64,000 nucleotides of DNA from the NCBI RefSeq assembly GCF_042429235.1, contig NZ_JBHMBA010000007.1. One strand, written 5' to 3'. This document shows, piece after piece, positions 16,011 to 24,369 of the stretch. The stretch comes from Arthrobacter_B citreus. GTDB taxonomy: Bacteria; Actinomycetota; Actinomycetes; Actinomycetales; Micrococcaceae. Each line of letters starts with the position of its first letter. Position 1 is the stretch's first letter. Under the pieces are notes generated by a model that worked only from the letters and a program-made list of their open reading frames with translations, searched no databases and had not been told where the DNA came from. The position numbers and the translations under genes were made by a program.

Positions 16011-17054
16011 ATGATCTGCTCGATCATCCCCCCTTACCTGCTGGCGCGCATCGCCGGAGCGCAGGGAACCAGCTTCAGCAAGGCAGCGGAGGCAGCCCGG
16101 CGGGCCCTGGCCGAGATTCCGCCGCTGGAGCATGCCCGAGCGCAGGCCAAGGTCTCCCCCACCCCGCTCCCCGGCACCGCGGTGGTTCCGTCCCTGCGGC
16201 GCGAGGTGTCCGACGCCGGCGGAACGGAATCGCTGCCGGGCAGGCTCGTCCGGTCGGAGGGCGATTCACCTGCCGGCGACGATTCGGTGGATGAAGCCTA
16301 TGAGGGGCTGGGGGCAACCTACGCCCTGTACCGCGACGTCTACGGCAGGGCGTCGGTCGACGGCGCCGGCGGAGTCCTGGCCGCCACCGTCCACTACGGG
16401 CGGGAGTATGACAACGCGTTCTGGAACGGCGAGCGCATGGTCTGCGGAGACGGCGACGGCGAGGTGTTCCTGCGCTTCACAAAGTCGCTCACGGTTATTG
16501 CCCATGAACTGACGCACGGCGTCATTCAGTACACCTCGCGGTTCGAGTACCAGGGCCAGGCCGGGGCGCTGAACGAGTCGGTCTCCGACGTCTTCGGTGT
16601 CCTGACGGAACAGAAGCTGCTGCGCCAGGAAGCAGCACAGGCATCGTGGCTGGTGGGTGCCGGACTGTTCACCGACCAGGTGTCCGGGACCGCCATCCGC
16701 TCGTTGAAAGCGCCCGGTACAGCGTATGACGACGACGTGCTGGGCAAGGATCCGCAGCCCGCCACCATGGACGGCTACGTTTCCACCTCGGCGGACAACG
16801 GCGGAGTCCACATCAACTCAGGCATCCCCAACCACGCCTTCTACCTCGCGGCCTCCACGCTGGGCAACTTTGCCTGGGAACGCGCCGGGCAGATCTGGTA
16901 CGACACCATCACCGAGCAGGACCTCCCCGTGGACTGCACCTTCGCAGGGTTCGCCGCCGGAACGCTGGCAGCGGCGGGGAAGCGTTACGGCACCACGGGA
17001 GATGAATACGCCGCGGTCGCCGATGCCTGGAAGGCGACCGGTGTGCTGCCGTGA
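16011..17054 (+). CDS. M4 family metalloprotease, protealysin type
   Basis: A 347-residue zinc protease of the thermolysin family. The zinc motif HELTH lies at about residues 165-169, the third ligand in NESVSDVFG near 189, and the catalytic histidine region GGVHINSGIPNHAFY near 260. The short propeptide starts MICSIIPPYLL, matching the CxIxPP motif of protealysin-like precursors, and there is no classical signal peptide. Protealysins therefore appear intracellular or non-classically exported. The ribosome-binding site GGAGG is good. The next gene starts 4 bp before this stop and encodes the likely cognate inhibitor. Confidence 0.93.
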   Translation: MICSIIPPYLLARIAGAQGTSFSKAAEAARRALAEIPPLEHARAQAKVSPTPLPGTAVVPSLRREVSDAGGTESLPGRLVRSEGDSPAGDDSVDEAYEGLGATYALYRDVYGRASVDGAGGVLAATVHYGREYDNAFWNGERMVCGDGDGEVFLRFTKSLTVIAHELTHGVIQYTSRFEYQGQAGALNESVSDVFGVLTEQKLLRQEAAQASWLVGAGLFTDQVSGTAIRSLKAPGTAYDDDVLGKDPQPATMDGYVSTSADNGGVHINSGIPNHAFYLAASTLGNFAWERAGQIWYDTITEQDLPVDCTFAGFAAGTLAAAGKRYGTTGDEYAAVADAWKATGVLP

Positions 17055-17374
17055 GGATCGTTGTGGTCCGAACCGGCGGATTTGCCGGCCTTACCAGGGT
17101 CTGGACCGCCCAGATCAGCTCCGAGGAAGCCGAGCAGGAATGGCTGCCGCTGCTGCAGAATCCCCCGCCCCCGGAACCGGGCGGTCCGGACCGGTTTGTC
17201 TATGAAATCCAGGTGGGCCCCGCGGCGGTCACACTGCCGGAACACTGTGTCCAGGGCCGGTGGCGGGACCTGGTGGAGCGTGCCCGGCAGGCCGGCGGGG
17301 ACGGCACTGGGCAGGCCGGCGGTAACGGCGGCGGTGACGGCCATGATGACGCCCCGCGGAGCGAATTCGAGTGA
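17051..17374 (+). CDS. Emfourin-type inhibitor of M4 protease
   Basis: A 107-residue protein starting at GTG 17051, overlapping the protease stop by 4 bp (GTGA). The N-terminal ~80 residues match the emfourin fold family known to inhibit protealysin: RIVVVRTGGFAGLTR at the start and DRFVYEIQVG in the middle. The last ~30 residues are a Gly/Asp-rich tail. In Serratia the inhibitor gene also follows the protealysin gene, so the pair should be a protease-inhibitor module. Function is inferred from sequence and coupling; the tail is not part of the described inhibitor. Confidence 0.82.
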   Translation: MRIVVVRTGGFAGLTRVWTAQISSEEAEQEWLPLLQNPPPPEPGGPDRFVYEIQVGPAAVTLPEHCVQGRWRDLVERARQAGGDGTGQAGGNGGGDGHDDAPRSEFE

Positions 17375-17424
17375 GCCCGGGGTTACATGTAAAGTGGTTC
17401 TCTGTGCCGGTCACCCCCGGCTCT

Positions 17425-17495
17425 GCGGGCGTAGCTCAATGGTAGAGCGCTAGCTTCCCAAGCTTGATACGCGGGTTCGATTCCCGTCGCCCGCT
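17425..17495 (+). tRNA. tRNA-Gly (anticodon CCC)
   Basis: A 71-nt cloverleaf: acceptor GCGGGCG pairs with CGCCCGC, D-stem GCTC/GAGC, anticodon loop TTCCCAA, T-arm GCGGG-TTCGATT-CCCGT, discriminator T. CCA is not encoded. The anticodon CCC reads the glycine codon GGG. One oddity is a T-T mismatch in the second pair of the anticodon stem (CTAGC against GCTTG). A strong terminator follows 7 nt later. Confidence 0.93.
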
Positions 17496-17502
17496 CCGAT
17501 GG

Positions 17503-17537
17503 AAAGCCCCGGAATCCCCCTGGATTCCGGGGCTTTT
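17503..17537 (+). terminator. Rho-independent terminator after tRNA-Gly
   Basis: AAAGCCCCGGAATCC and GGATTCCGGGGCTTTT form a stem of about 15 bp around a short C-rich loop, ending in a T tract. It directly follows the tRNA gene on the same strand. Confidence 0.88.
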
Positions 17538-17676
17538 CGCATGTTACGGCCTCGATGTGCTCCGGTTCACGGGCGCCCGTATACTGGCGGCGATGAGCCA
17601 CATTCTTCCCCCGCCTGCCCTGCTGCCGCCCGAGGTCCGCCGGATCTCCGCCGTCAGCGTCCTTCTGTAGTTCCCG

Positions 17677-18603
17677 GTGCTGGGGGTACTAACCGGATTC
17701 ACGGTTGTCTGGATCATCATTCTTGTCGGTTACCTGATCGGCCGGCTGGGCGTGTTGGGCGCAAACGCCCAAACAGTCCTGAGCAGGCTGGCCTTCTTCG
17801 TGGCTTCGCCCGCGCTGCTGCTGGTCACCATGAGCGACGCCGACCTGCACACGGTGTTCTCGCTGCCGCTGCTCGTGGCCGGTGCCAGCGCCTTCGTGAC
17901 GGCGGCCGCCTACGTGCTGTGCACCCGGTGGTGGCTCCGCCGGCCGCTGCCGGAACTGCTGATTTCGGCAATGTCGTCCTCGTTGGTCAACGGAGCAAAC
18001 CTTGGGCTTCCGATTGCGGTCTACGTGCTCGGCGACGCGGCCTTCATTGCGCCGGTCCTGATCTTCCAGATGGCCATCTTCACCCCGATGTACCTGATGC
18101 TCCTGGATTCGGCCACCAGCGGGCGGCGAACGTCGGTGCGGACCTTCGCGGGGCAGGTTCTGCGCAACCCCATCATCATCGGCACCCTGATCGGACTGTT
18201 CCTGGCCGCCACCGGGCTGAATCTTCCGGTCATCATCCTCGAACCGGTCACCCTGATCGGCGGCGCGGCGGTGCCGGCCATGCTCCTGGCGTTTGGGATT
18301 TCGCTGGTTGGTTCCCGGCTCCTGCAGCGTGACGGCGGAAGGCGGGCCGACGTTGTGCTGGCATCGGCCTTCAAGCTGGTGCTGCAGCCGGTCCTGGCCT
18401 ACCTGCTGGCGCGGTTTGTCCTCGGATTGGAAGGGCACCTGCTGTTCGCCGTCGTCGTTACCGCCGCCCTGCCAACCGCGCAGAACGTGTTTGTTGCCGC
18501 CAACCGGTATGAAGAAGGGGTGCTCGTAGCCAAGGACACCGTCCTGCTGACCACTTTGGTCTCCCTTCCGGTGCTTGTGGCGATCGCTGCGCTCCTGACC
18601 TGA
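17677..18603 (+). CDS. AEC family permease (auxin efflux carrier-like)
   Basis: A 308-residue membrane protein with about ten hydrophobic segments in two similar halves. The patterns VNGANLGLPIAVYVLGD in the first half and TAALPTAQNVFVAANRY in the second are hallmarks of the auxin efflux carrier family, whose bacterial members often move malonate, malate or other carboxylates. The GTG at 17677 has no clear ribosome-binding site. The gene lies between the tRNA terminator and the sugar ABC operon with no obvious functional link to either. The substrate cannot be read from sequence. Confidence 0.85.
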   Translation: MLGVLTGFTVVWIIILVGYLIGRLGVLGANAQTVLSRLAFFVASPALLLVTMSDADLHTVFSLPLLVAGASAFVTAAAYVLCTRWWLRRPLPELLISAMSSSLVNGANLGLPIAVYVLGDAAFIAPVLIFQMAIFTPMYLMLLDSATSGRRTSVRTFAGQVLRNPIIIGTLIGLFLAATGLNLPVIILEPVTLIGGAAVPAMLLAFGISLVGSRLLQRDGGRRADVVLASAFKLVLQPVLAYLLARFVLGLEGHLLFAVVVTAALPTAQNVFVAANRYEEGVLVAKDTVLLTTLVSLPVLVAIAALLT

Positions 18604-18654
18604 GGAAACTACTTCCCGGGGCCCTGTATGCAGTGGCGCAAAACACTGTCAGGG

Positions 18655-18660
18655 CATAAT
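18655..18660 (+). promoter_or_regulatory. Possible -10 element of sugar ABC operon
   Basis: CATAAT matches the sigma-70 -10 consensus at five of six positions and precedes the substrate-binding protein start by 82 nt. The frame stays open back to an ATG at 18659, which lies inside this hexamer, so that upstream start could not be on a message made here. The -35 element is not obvious. Confidence 0.45.
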
Positions 18661-18742
18661 GTCGTTCGAAAGGCTGCTGAGGGTGGTGGCCGCCGCGGAT
18701 TTCTTCATTCCGCGCCTACGACGAGGTGGAGGCACAACACCG

Positions 18743-20062
18743 ATGCCAACGGACGCAAGACACTACGCCCGATCCCGTGTAAGGAGCTATGCTGCCGCGG
18801 GCTTCGCCCTCGCGGTGGGAGCCACGTTGTTGAGCGGCTGCAGCTCCTCCGAAGGACCTCCCACACTCACCTGGTACATCAACCCCGATGCCGGCGGACA
18901 GGCCAACATCGCCGAGACCTGCAGCGAGGAGTCGGGCGGCGCCTACACCATTGAGACCTCGCTTCTCCCCAATGACGCGGCAGCCCAGCGCGAGCAGCTC
19001 GCCCGCCGTTTGGCGGCCGGCGACGACACCATGGACATCATGAGCCTGGACCCGCCGTTCGTGCCGGAATTCGCGGAACCCGGCTATCTGGCGCCCGTCC
19101 CCGATGACGTTGCCGAACGCACCACGCAGGACGTCGTCGAAGGCGCACTGGCCGGAGCGCGGTGGAAGGACAAGCTGGTGGCTGTCCCCTTCTGGGCCAA
19201 CACGCAGATTCTCTGGTACCGGAAGTCAGTGGCGGAAGCCGCCGGATTGGACATGACCCAGCCGGTGACGTGGGACCAGATCATCGAAGCGGCGGCGGCG
19301 CAGGACAAGTTTATTGGTGTCCAGGGTGCCCGCGCCGAGTCCATGACCGTTTGGGTGAACGCGCTGATTGAATCGGCCGGCGGCACGATCGTTGAGAACC
19401 CGGACGCGCCGGCTGATGAAATCAAGCTCGGCATCGACTCCGAAGCCGGAACCCAGGCGGCGGAGATCGTGTCAACCATCGGCAAGGAGGGGCTCGGCGG
19501 TCCGGGCCTTCCCACCCAAACCGAAAACACTTCCATGATCCAGTTCCAGGGGGACCAGGGGTCCTTCATGGTGAACTACCCCTTCGTCTGGCCGGCCACC
19601 AATGAAGCGGTGACCGCGGGGACGCTGCCGGCGGAACTGATCGATGACATCGGCTGGACCCTGTACCCGCAGGTCAATGAGGGTGAAGACACCGCTCCCC
19701 CGCTCGGCGGCATCGACCTGGGCGTGGGATCCAACAGCAAGTACCCGGATCTGGCCTACCAGGCCATCGAGTGCATCGTCAGCCCGGAAAACCAGGCCCA
19801 GTACTTCACCAGCAACGGAAACCCGCCGGCCAGCGCAGCGGCCTACGACGCACCCGGAGTGAGCGACACCTTCCCGATGGCCGAAACCATCAGGGAGTCC
19901 CTCGAGTTGTCCAAGCCCCGGCCGCAGACCCCGTACTACAACGAGGTGTCGACCGGAATCCAGCAGACCTGGACTCCGCCAAGCGCGGTTGATCCGGCCA
20001 CCACGCCGGCAACAAGCGCCGAGTTCATTCTTGCGGTCCTGAAAGGGGAGAAGCTGTTGTGA
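18743..20062 (+). CDS. Sugar ABC transporter substrate-binding lipoprotein (LpqY-like)
   Basis: A 439-residue lipoprotein. An arginine-bearing n-region and hydrophobic stretch end in the lipobox LLSGC near residue 33, followed by a family-1 extracellular solute-binding domain (MSLDPPFVPEFAEPGYL, VPFWANTQILWYRKSVAEAAG, GDQGSFMVNYPFVWPATN). Gene order and the C-terminal TGIQQTWTPPSAVDP resemble LpqY, the trehalose-binding component of mycobacterial LpqY-SugABC, so an alpha-glucoside such as trehalose is the likely ligand. The start at 18743 is preceded by GGAGG. Its stop overlaps the next gene by 4 bp. Confidence 0.88.
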   Translation: MPTDARHYARSRVRSYAAAGFALAVGATLLSGCSSSEGPPTLTWYINPDAGGQANIAETCSEESGGAYTIETSLLPNDAAAQREQLARRLAAGDDTMDIMSLDPPFVPEFAEPGYLAPVPDDVAERTTQDVVEGALAGARWKDKLVAVPFWANTQILWYRKSVAEAAGLDMTQPVTWDQIIEAAAAQDKFIGVQGARAESMTVWVNALIESAGGTIVENPDAPADEIKLGIDSEAGTQAAEIVSTIGKEGLGGPGLPTQTENTSMIQFQGDQGSFMVNYPFVWPATNEAVTAGTLPAELIDDIGWTLYPQVNEGEDTAPPLGGIDLGVGSNSKYPDLAYQAIECIVSPENQAQYFTSNGNPPASAAAYDAPGVSDTFPMAETIRESLELSKPRPQTPYYNEVSTGIQQTWTPPSAVDPATTPATSAEFILAVLKGEKLL

Positions 20063-21021
20063 GTACTTCCGTAGAAGCACCCCGGGGAACCACCCCCGCC
20101 CCGGCGCCGGCAAAGCCCCGGCTCAGTGACCGGGCCCGCTCGGAGCGGCGGCTCGGCCTGTGGCTGGCTTTCCCGGCGTTCATCATCATGCTGGCGGTCA
20201 CCGCCTATCCGATCCTGCTGGCCCTGTGGGAATCGCTGTTCAAGTACCGGCTTACGGCTCCGGCCGACCGCGAATTCATCGGCCTGGGCAACTACGCGGT
20301 GATCCTCACGGATTCGCTTTTCTGGCGAGACCTCGGAGTCACGCTGCTGATCACGGTCATTACCGTTGTCGTGGAACTGGTGCTGGGCTTCATCCTCGCC
20401 CTGGTGATGAACAGTGCGCTCAAGGCCGTCCGCGGCTGGCTCCGCACCGCCATCCTGGTGCCCTACGGCATCATCACAGTGGTTTCGGCCTTTGCCTGGT
20501 TCTATGCCTTCGATATTGATTCCGGCTACATCAACCACTGGTTCGACTGGGTGCCGGGCATCAACCCCGACCTGAACTGGTTCGCTGACGGCCCCACCGC
20601 CCTGTTCGTCATCATGGCCTCCGAAATCTGGAAGACCACCCCGTTTATTTCCCTCCTGCTTCTTGCCGGCCTGGCACAGGTTCCGGGTGAGCTCACTGAG
20701 GCCGCCGAGGTGGACGGCGCCACCTGGTGGCAGCGGATGGCCCGGGTCATCCTCCCGAACATGAAGGCCGCCATCATGGTGGCAGTGCTCTTCCGAGCAC
20801 TGGATGCCTTCCGCATTTTCGACAACGTGTACATCATGACCAACGGCGCGTACGGGACGGAGGTCCTCTCCCTGCTCGCCTACCGCACCTCCATCACCAG
20901 GCTCGAAATCGGCATGGGCTCGGCCGTTTCCGTGCTGCTGTTCCTCTGCGTGATCATCATCTGCTTCATCGCCATCAAACTGTTCAAGGTGGACCTCACC
21001 GGTGCACGAGGGGGTAACTAA
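20059..21021 (+). CDS. Sugar ABC transporter permease (SugA/MalF type)
   Basis: A 320-residue inner-membrane permease with six predicted segments after a Pro/Ala-rich N-terminus. The EAA loop that contacts the ATPase is visible as EAAEVDGATWWQRMARVILPN. GTG start overlaps the stop of the binding-protein gene, and the stop shares a base with the next ATG. It forms a heterodimeric channel with the following permease. The early W-x-S-L-F-K-Y region and length match MalF/SugA-type subunits of the CUT1 family. Confidence 0.92.
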   Translation: MSTSVEAPRGTTPAPAPAKPRLSDRARSERRLGLWLAFPAFIIMLAVTAYPILLALWESLFKYRLTAPADREFIGLGNYAVILTDSLFWRDLGVTLLITVITVVVELVLGFILALVMNSALKAVRGWLRTAILVPYGIITVVSAFAWFYAFDIDSGYINHWFDWVPGINPDLNWFADGPTALFVIMASEIWKTTPFISLLLLAGLAQVPGELTEAAEVDGATWWQRMARVILPNMKAAIMVAVLFRALDAFRIFDNVYIMTNGAYGTEVLSLLAYRTSITRLEIGMGSAVSVLLFLCVIIICFIAIKLFKVDLTGARGGN

Positions 21022-21863
21022 TGAAAGGCTCAGCAACCAAGCGGAGAGTGACCTGGACGATTATTTCGATCCTGGTCATCCTTTACGCGCTGTTTCCGGT
21101 CGCCTCCATCCTCGCCACGTCCTTCAAGCTCCCCAGCGACCTGACCTCGGGAACCTTCCTTCCCACCACGTGGTCGTTCTCGAACTATGAACAGATTCTG
21201 GTGGGCGACGCGCAGGGCCTCTTCCTTTCCTCCCTGCGTAACTCGATCGGCATATCGCTCATTGCCACGTTCATCGCGGTGATTCTTGCAACGCTCTGCG
21301 CCTATGCCATCGCCCGCCTGGACTTCCCGGGCAAGAAGCTGATCCTGACCACGGCTCTTGGCGTGTCGATCTTCCCGGTGATCTCCATCGTGACGCCGCT
21401 GTTCAACCTGTGGCGCAATATCGGCCTTTACGACACGTGGCCCGGGCTGATCATTCCGTACCTGTCCCTGACGCTCCCCATCTCCATCTGGACCCTGTCG
21501 GCCTTTTTCCGGCAGATCCCCTGGGAGCTGGAACAGGCAGCCCAGGTGGACGGAGCAACCACCTGGCAGGCGTTCCGCAAAGCCATCGTGCCGCTGGCTG
21601 CCCCGGGCGTTTTCACCACGGCGATCATTGCGTTTTTCATCGCCTGGAACGACTTCGTGTACGGCATTTCGCTCACCTCAACCGACGCGGCGCGGCCGGT
21701 CCCTGCGGCCCTGGCGTTTTTCACCGGTGCTTCCCAGTTCGAAGAACCAACCGGCGCCATTTCGGCCGCCGCAATCATTGTCACCATTCCCGTTGTAGTC
21801 CTGGTGCTGGCGTTCCAGCGCCAGATCGTCTCGGGTCTAACCCAGGGCGCTGTCAAGGGCTAG
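21021..21863 (+). CDS. Sugar ABC transporter permease (SugB/MalG type)
   Basis: A 280-residue permease with six hydrophobic segments and the EAA motif EQAAQVDGATTWQAFRKAIVP. The start ATG overlaps the previous stop (TAATG). The pattern FFIAWNDFVYGISLT near the end is typical of MalG/SugB CUT1 permeases. It pairs with the upstream permease and the downstream ATPase. Confidence 0.92.
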   Translation: MKGSATKRRVTWTIISILVILYALFPVASILATSFKLPSDLTSGTFLPTTWSFSNYEQILVGDAQGLFLSSLRNSIGISLIATFIAVILATLCAYAIARLDFPGKKLILTTALGVSIFPVISIVTPLFNLWRNIGLYDTWPGLIIPYLSLTLPISIWTLSAFFRQIPWELEQAAQVDGATTWQAFRKAIVPLAAPGVFTTAIIAFFIAWNDFVYGISLTSTDAARPVPAALAFFTGASQFEEPTGAISAAAIIVTIPVVVLVLAFQRQIVSGLTQGAVKG

Positions 21864-21900
21864 TCCCGGCACGTTCGGTCGAAGAAAAGGATTTGTTCTC

Positions 21901-23169
21901 ATGGCATCGATCACCCTCAAGAACCTCGTCAAAAAGTACGGCGACGGCTTTCCCGCCGTCAACGATGTCAGTCTGGACATCGCGGACGGCGAGTTCATCA
22001 TCCTGGTGGGCCCTTCCGGCTGCGGAAAGTCCACGCTGCTGCGCATGATCGTGGGCCTGGAAGACATCTCCTCGGGGGACCTGCTGATCAACGGGCAGCG
22101 CGTGAACGACAAGGCGCCCCGCGACCGCAACCTGGCCATGGTGTTCCAGAACTACGCCCTTTACCCCCACCTGACCGTCTTCGAGAACATCGCCTTCCCG
22201 CTTCGCCTGGCCAAGGGAAAGTACACCGAGGAACAGGTCCGCAAGCTGGTCAACGACGCAGCGGCCACCCTGGAGCTGACGGAGCACCTGGACCGCAAGC
22301 CCGCAAACCTTTCGGGCGGCCAGCGCCAGCGGGTCGCCATGGGACGGGCCATTGTGCGGCAGGCTGACGCGTTCCTCTTTGACGAGCCGCTCTCCAACCT
22401 CGACGCCAAGCTGCGCGGCCAGATGCGGTCGGAGATTTCGCAGATGCAGCGCCGCCTGGGGACCACCAGCGTCTACGTGACGCACGACCAGACCGAGGCC
22501 ATGACCCTTGGCGACCGGGTTGCCGTCCTCAAGAAGGGCATCCTGCAGCAGGTCGCTTCCCCCCGTGAACTCTATGAGCAGCCCATCAACCTCTTTGTTG
22601 CCGGGTTCATCGGCTCTCCCTCAATGAACTTCCTGCCGGCCACCGTCGAAGGCAATGTGCTGCGGACGGCCGTGGGAGATCTGACCATTCCGCAGGACAA
22701 GGCGGACAAGGCCGCCGGGAAGGACATCGTCCTGGTCGGGCTGCGGCCGGAGTTCTTCGAGGACGCCAAATTCGTGGATGAGGCCAAGCGCCCGCACGGC
22801 TCCGTTTTCACCGCTCCCATCAGCCACACCGAATGGCTGGGCAACGAGCAGTACGGCTACATCCCCTTCAACCCGGATCCCGAGGTCAAGGAACTGCTGG
22901 ACGGGCTGGCCCGCGACATGGACGCCGATGAACTGCGCCCGCAGATTGTGGTCACCATCGACGCCGCATCCCGCATCCGCGGCGGCCGGGACGCCGAGCT
23001 GTGGCTGGACACCCGCAAGGTCCATCTGTTCGACCCGGAGTCGGGGGAAAACCTCACCCGTGACGCGAAGGCTGGAGCGGAGCTCACGGAGGAAGCGAAC
23101 GCCGCCCGGGCCGAAGAAATCGCCATGGCACGCGAGAGGGACGCGGTTTCCAGCGGCGCCGAATCGTAG
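21901..23169 (+). CDS. Sugar ABC transporter ATPase (SugC/MsmK/UgpC type)
   Basis: A 422-residue ATPase. Walker A GPSGCGKST lies near residue 37, the signature LSGGQRQRVAMGRA near 137, and Walker B with the D-loop DAFLFDEPLSNLDAKLR near 157. After residue 240 comes the regulatory TOBE-type domain seen in MalK/UgpC/MsmK proteins, here ending in an acidic/alanine-rich tail. A 37-bp gap with an AAGGA ribosome-binding site separates it from the permease gene. It completes the operon, so the transporter is self-contained. A strong hairpin follows. Confidence 0.93.
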   Translation: MASITLKNLVKKYGDGFPAVNDVSLDIADGEFIILVGPSGCGKSTLLRMIVGLEDISSGDLLINGQRVNDKAPRDRNLAMVFQNYALYPHLTVFENIAFPLRLAKGKYTEEQVRKLVNDAAATLELTEHLDRKPANLSGGQRQRVAMGRAIVRQADAFLFDEPLSNLDAKLRGQMRSEISQMQRRLGTTSVYVTHDQTEAMTLGDRVAVLKKGILQQVASPRELYEQPINLFVAGFIGSPSMNFLPATVEGNVLRTAVGDLTIPQDKADKAAGKDIVLVGLRPEFFEDAKFVDEAKRPHGSVFTAPISHTEWLGNEQYGYIPFNPDPEVKELLDGLARDMDADELRPQIVVTIDAASRIRGGRDAELWLDTRKVHLFDPESGENLTRDAKAGAELTEEANAARAEEIAMARERDAVSSGAES

Positions 23170-23180
23170 CTTCGCCGGAA

Positions 23181-23216
23181 GAAGCCCGGACCGCGGCCCC
23201 CTCGGGTCCGGGCTTC
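23181..23216 (+). terminator. Hairpin terminator after sugar ABC operon
   Basis: GAAGCCCGGACC and GGTCCGGGCTTC form a perfect 12-bp stem around a 12-nt loop, 11 nt after the ATPase stop. There is no T tract, as in many actinobacterial hairpin terminators. Confidence 0.7.
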
Positions 23217-23245
23217 CCGCAGTTCCACCCGGTATCGTTTGAGCA

Positions 23246-24229
23246 GTGCAGGGAACAACTTCAGTAATCAAGGCAGTGGCCACGTGGCTGCTTGCGCTCA
23301 TGGTCACGGTGGCCGCCGCAGTGGTGGTCATCTTTTTCGTCAACGCCAAGATCTACGGCCCCGAACACCAGGTCACCAGCTATTTCGCGGCCCTCCAGGA
23401 CGGCGACGGCGAGCGTGCCCTTGGCCTGCTTGCCGCCAAGGTCCCGGATGCCAATGCTGCGCTGCTGGATGATGAGGGGCTGCGGGCCTCCACGGCCGGC
23501 CTCGAAGTGCTGGAGATCGGCGAGCCAAAGGACGCGGGCGGAAGCCGGGTGGACCTTGATGTCCGCTATTCCCTCGGCGGCGAGGAAGCGACGAGCACTT
23601 TCCGCCTGGAACGGACCGAGAAGCAGTGGCTCTTCTTCGACCACTGGTCCTTTGTTCCGTCCTCACTGCCGACGCTGACGGTCACCGCAGCGGGCCAGCA
23701 GGAAGCCACCATCAACGGCGTCCAGGTTGCCCTGCACGAGGATGAGACCACCTTTGCGGCGTTTTATCCCGCGCGCGTCGAGGTCTCCTACACCTCGGAG
23801 TATTTCGCCGCCGCGCCGCAGCAGGGCTCGCTGGCTTCACCGCAGGACACGGTGGACCTGGTGCTCACCACGGAGGCCACCGAGGCGCTGAAGAATGCCG
23901 TGGACGAAGACGTCCGTGCCTTCCTGGCCGGCTGCACCAGCGCCCAGGACCGTCTCGCTCCCCCGGGCTGCCCCTTCTTCCACTTCACCGACAACCGGGT
24001 TGAACTGCCGATCGTCTGGGAGATCACTGAGTTCCCCGAGGTGAAGATCCGTTCCGTCTCCGGCAACTGGGTGCTGTCCCCGCTCAATGGCAAGGCCCGC
24101 CTCACCGCCACGCAGACGGACCTGTTCAGCGGTGCCAAGAGTCCGCTGGAAGTGGAAAAAGACTTCAGCTTCGCGGCCCAGCTCTCGGTCGGCAGCGACG
24201 ACGTATCGGTCACTCCGCTCATCGACTGA
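23246..24229 (+). CDS. Membrane-anchored extracytoplasmic protein, unknown
   Basis: A 327-residue protein with one N-terminal hydrophobic segment (about residues 12-32) and a large soluble region predicted to face outside. The region just after the anchor (VTSYFAALQDGDGERALGLL) resembles the NTF2-like domains of lumazine-binding or DUF4878 proteins, followed by beta-rich repeats and two cysteines in CTSAQDRLAPPGC. It recalls the extracellular part of TcaA-like proteins, but no family can be named with confidence. GTG at 23246 lacks a ribosome-binding site; TATCGT about 8 nt upstream would fit a leaderless transcript. Confidence 0.7.
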   Translation: MQGTTSVIKAVATWLLALMVTVAAAVVVIFFVNAKIYGPEHQVTSYFAALQDGDGERALGLLAAKVPDANAALLDDEGLRASTAGLEVLEIGEPKDAGGSRVDLDVRYSLGGEEATSTFRLERTEKQWLFFDHWSFVPSSLPTLTVTAAGQQEATINGVQVALHEDETTFAAFYPARVEVSYTSEYFAAAPQQGSLASPQDTVDLVLTTEATEALKNAVDEDVRAFLAGCTSAQDRLAPPGCPFFHFTDNRVELPIVWEITEFPEVKIRSVSGNWVLSPLNGKARLTATQTDLFSGAKSPLEVEKDFSFAAQLSVGSDDVSVTPLID

Positions 24230-24244
24230 CCGGGCGCCTGATGC

Positions 24245-24329
24245 GGCGCCGGGACGACACCCGGCGCCCTGGACAACACTCCGTAACGGCAAGAAGGTGC
24301 GCCTCCCATCCCTGGGAGGCGCACCTTCT
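24245..24329. terminator. Double hairpin between convergent genes
   Basis: Two stems lie between a plus-strand and a minus-strand gene end. GGCGCCGGG/CCCGGCGCC is at 24245-24268. AGAAGGTGCGCCTCCC against its complement, a 16-bp perfect stem with a 6-nt loop, is at 24292-24329. The larger stem can act on both strands. Confidence 0.8.
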
Positions 24330-24369
24330 GTTCCTGCGCGGTGGTGCGCCGGTGCGGTTTGGCGTGCGG

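Noticed and set aside
17593..17670. 25-codon ORF (starts MSHILPPPALL) before the AEC permease gene
   Set aside because: No ribosome-binding site and no conservation argument available; could be chance.
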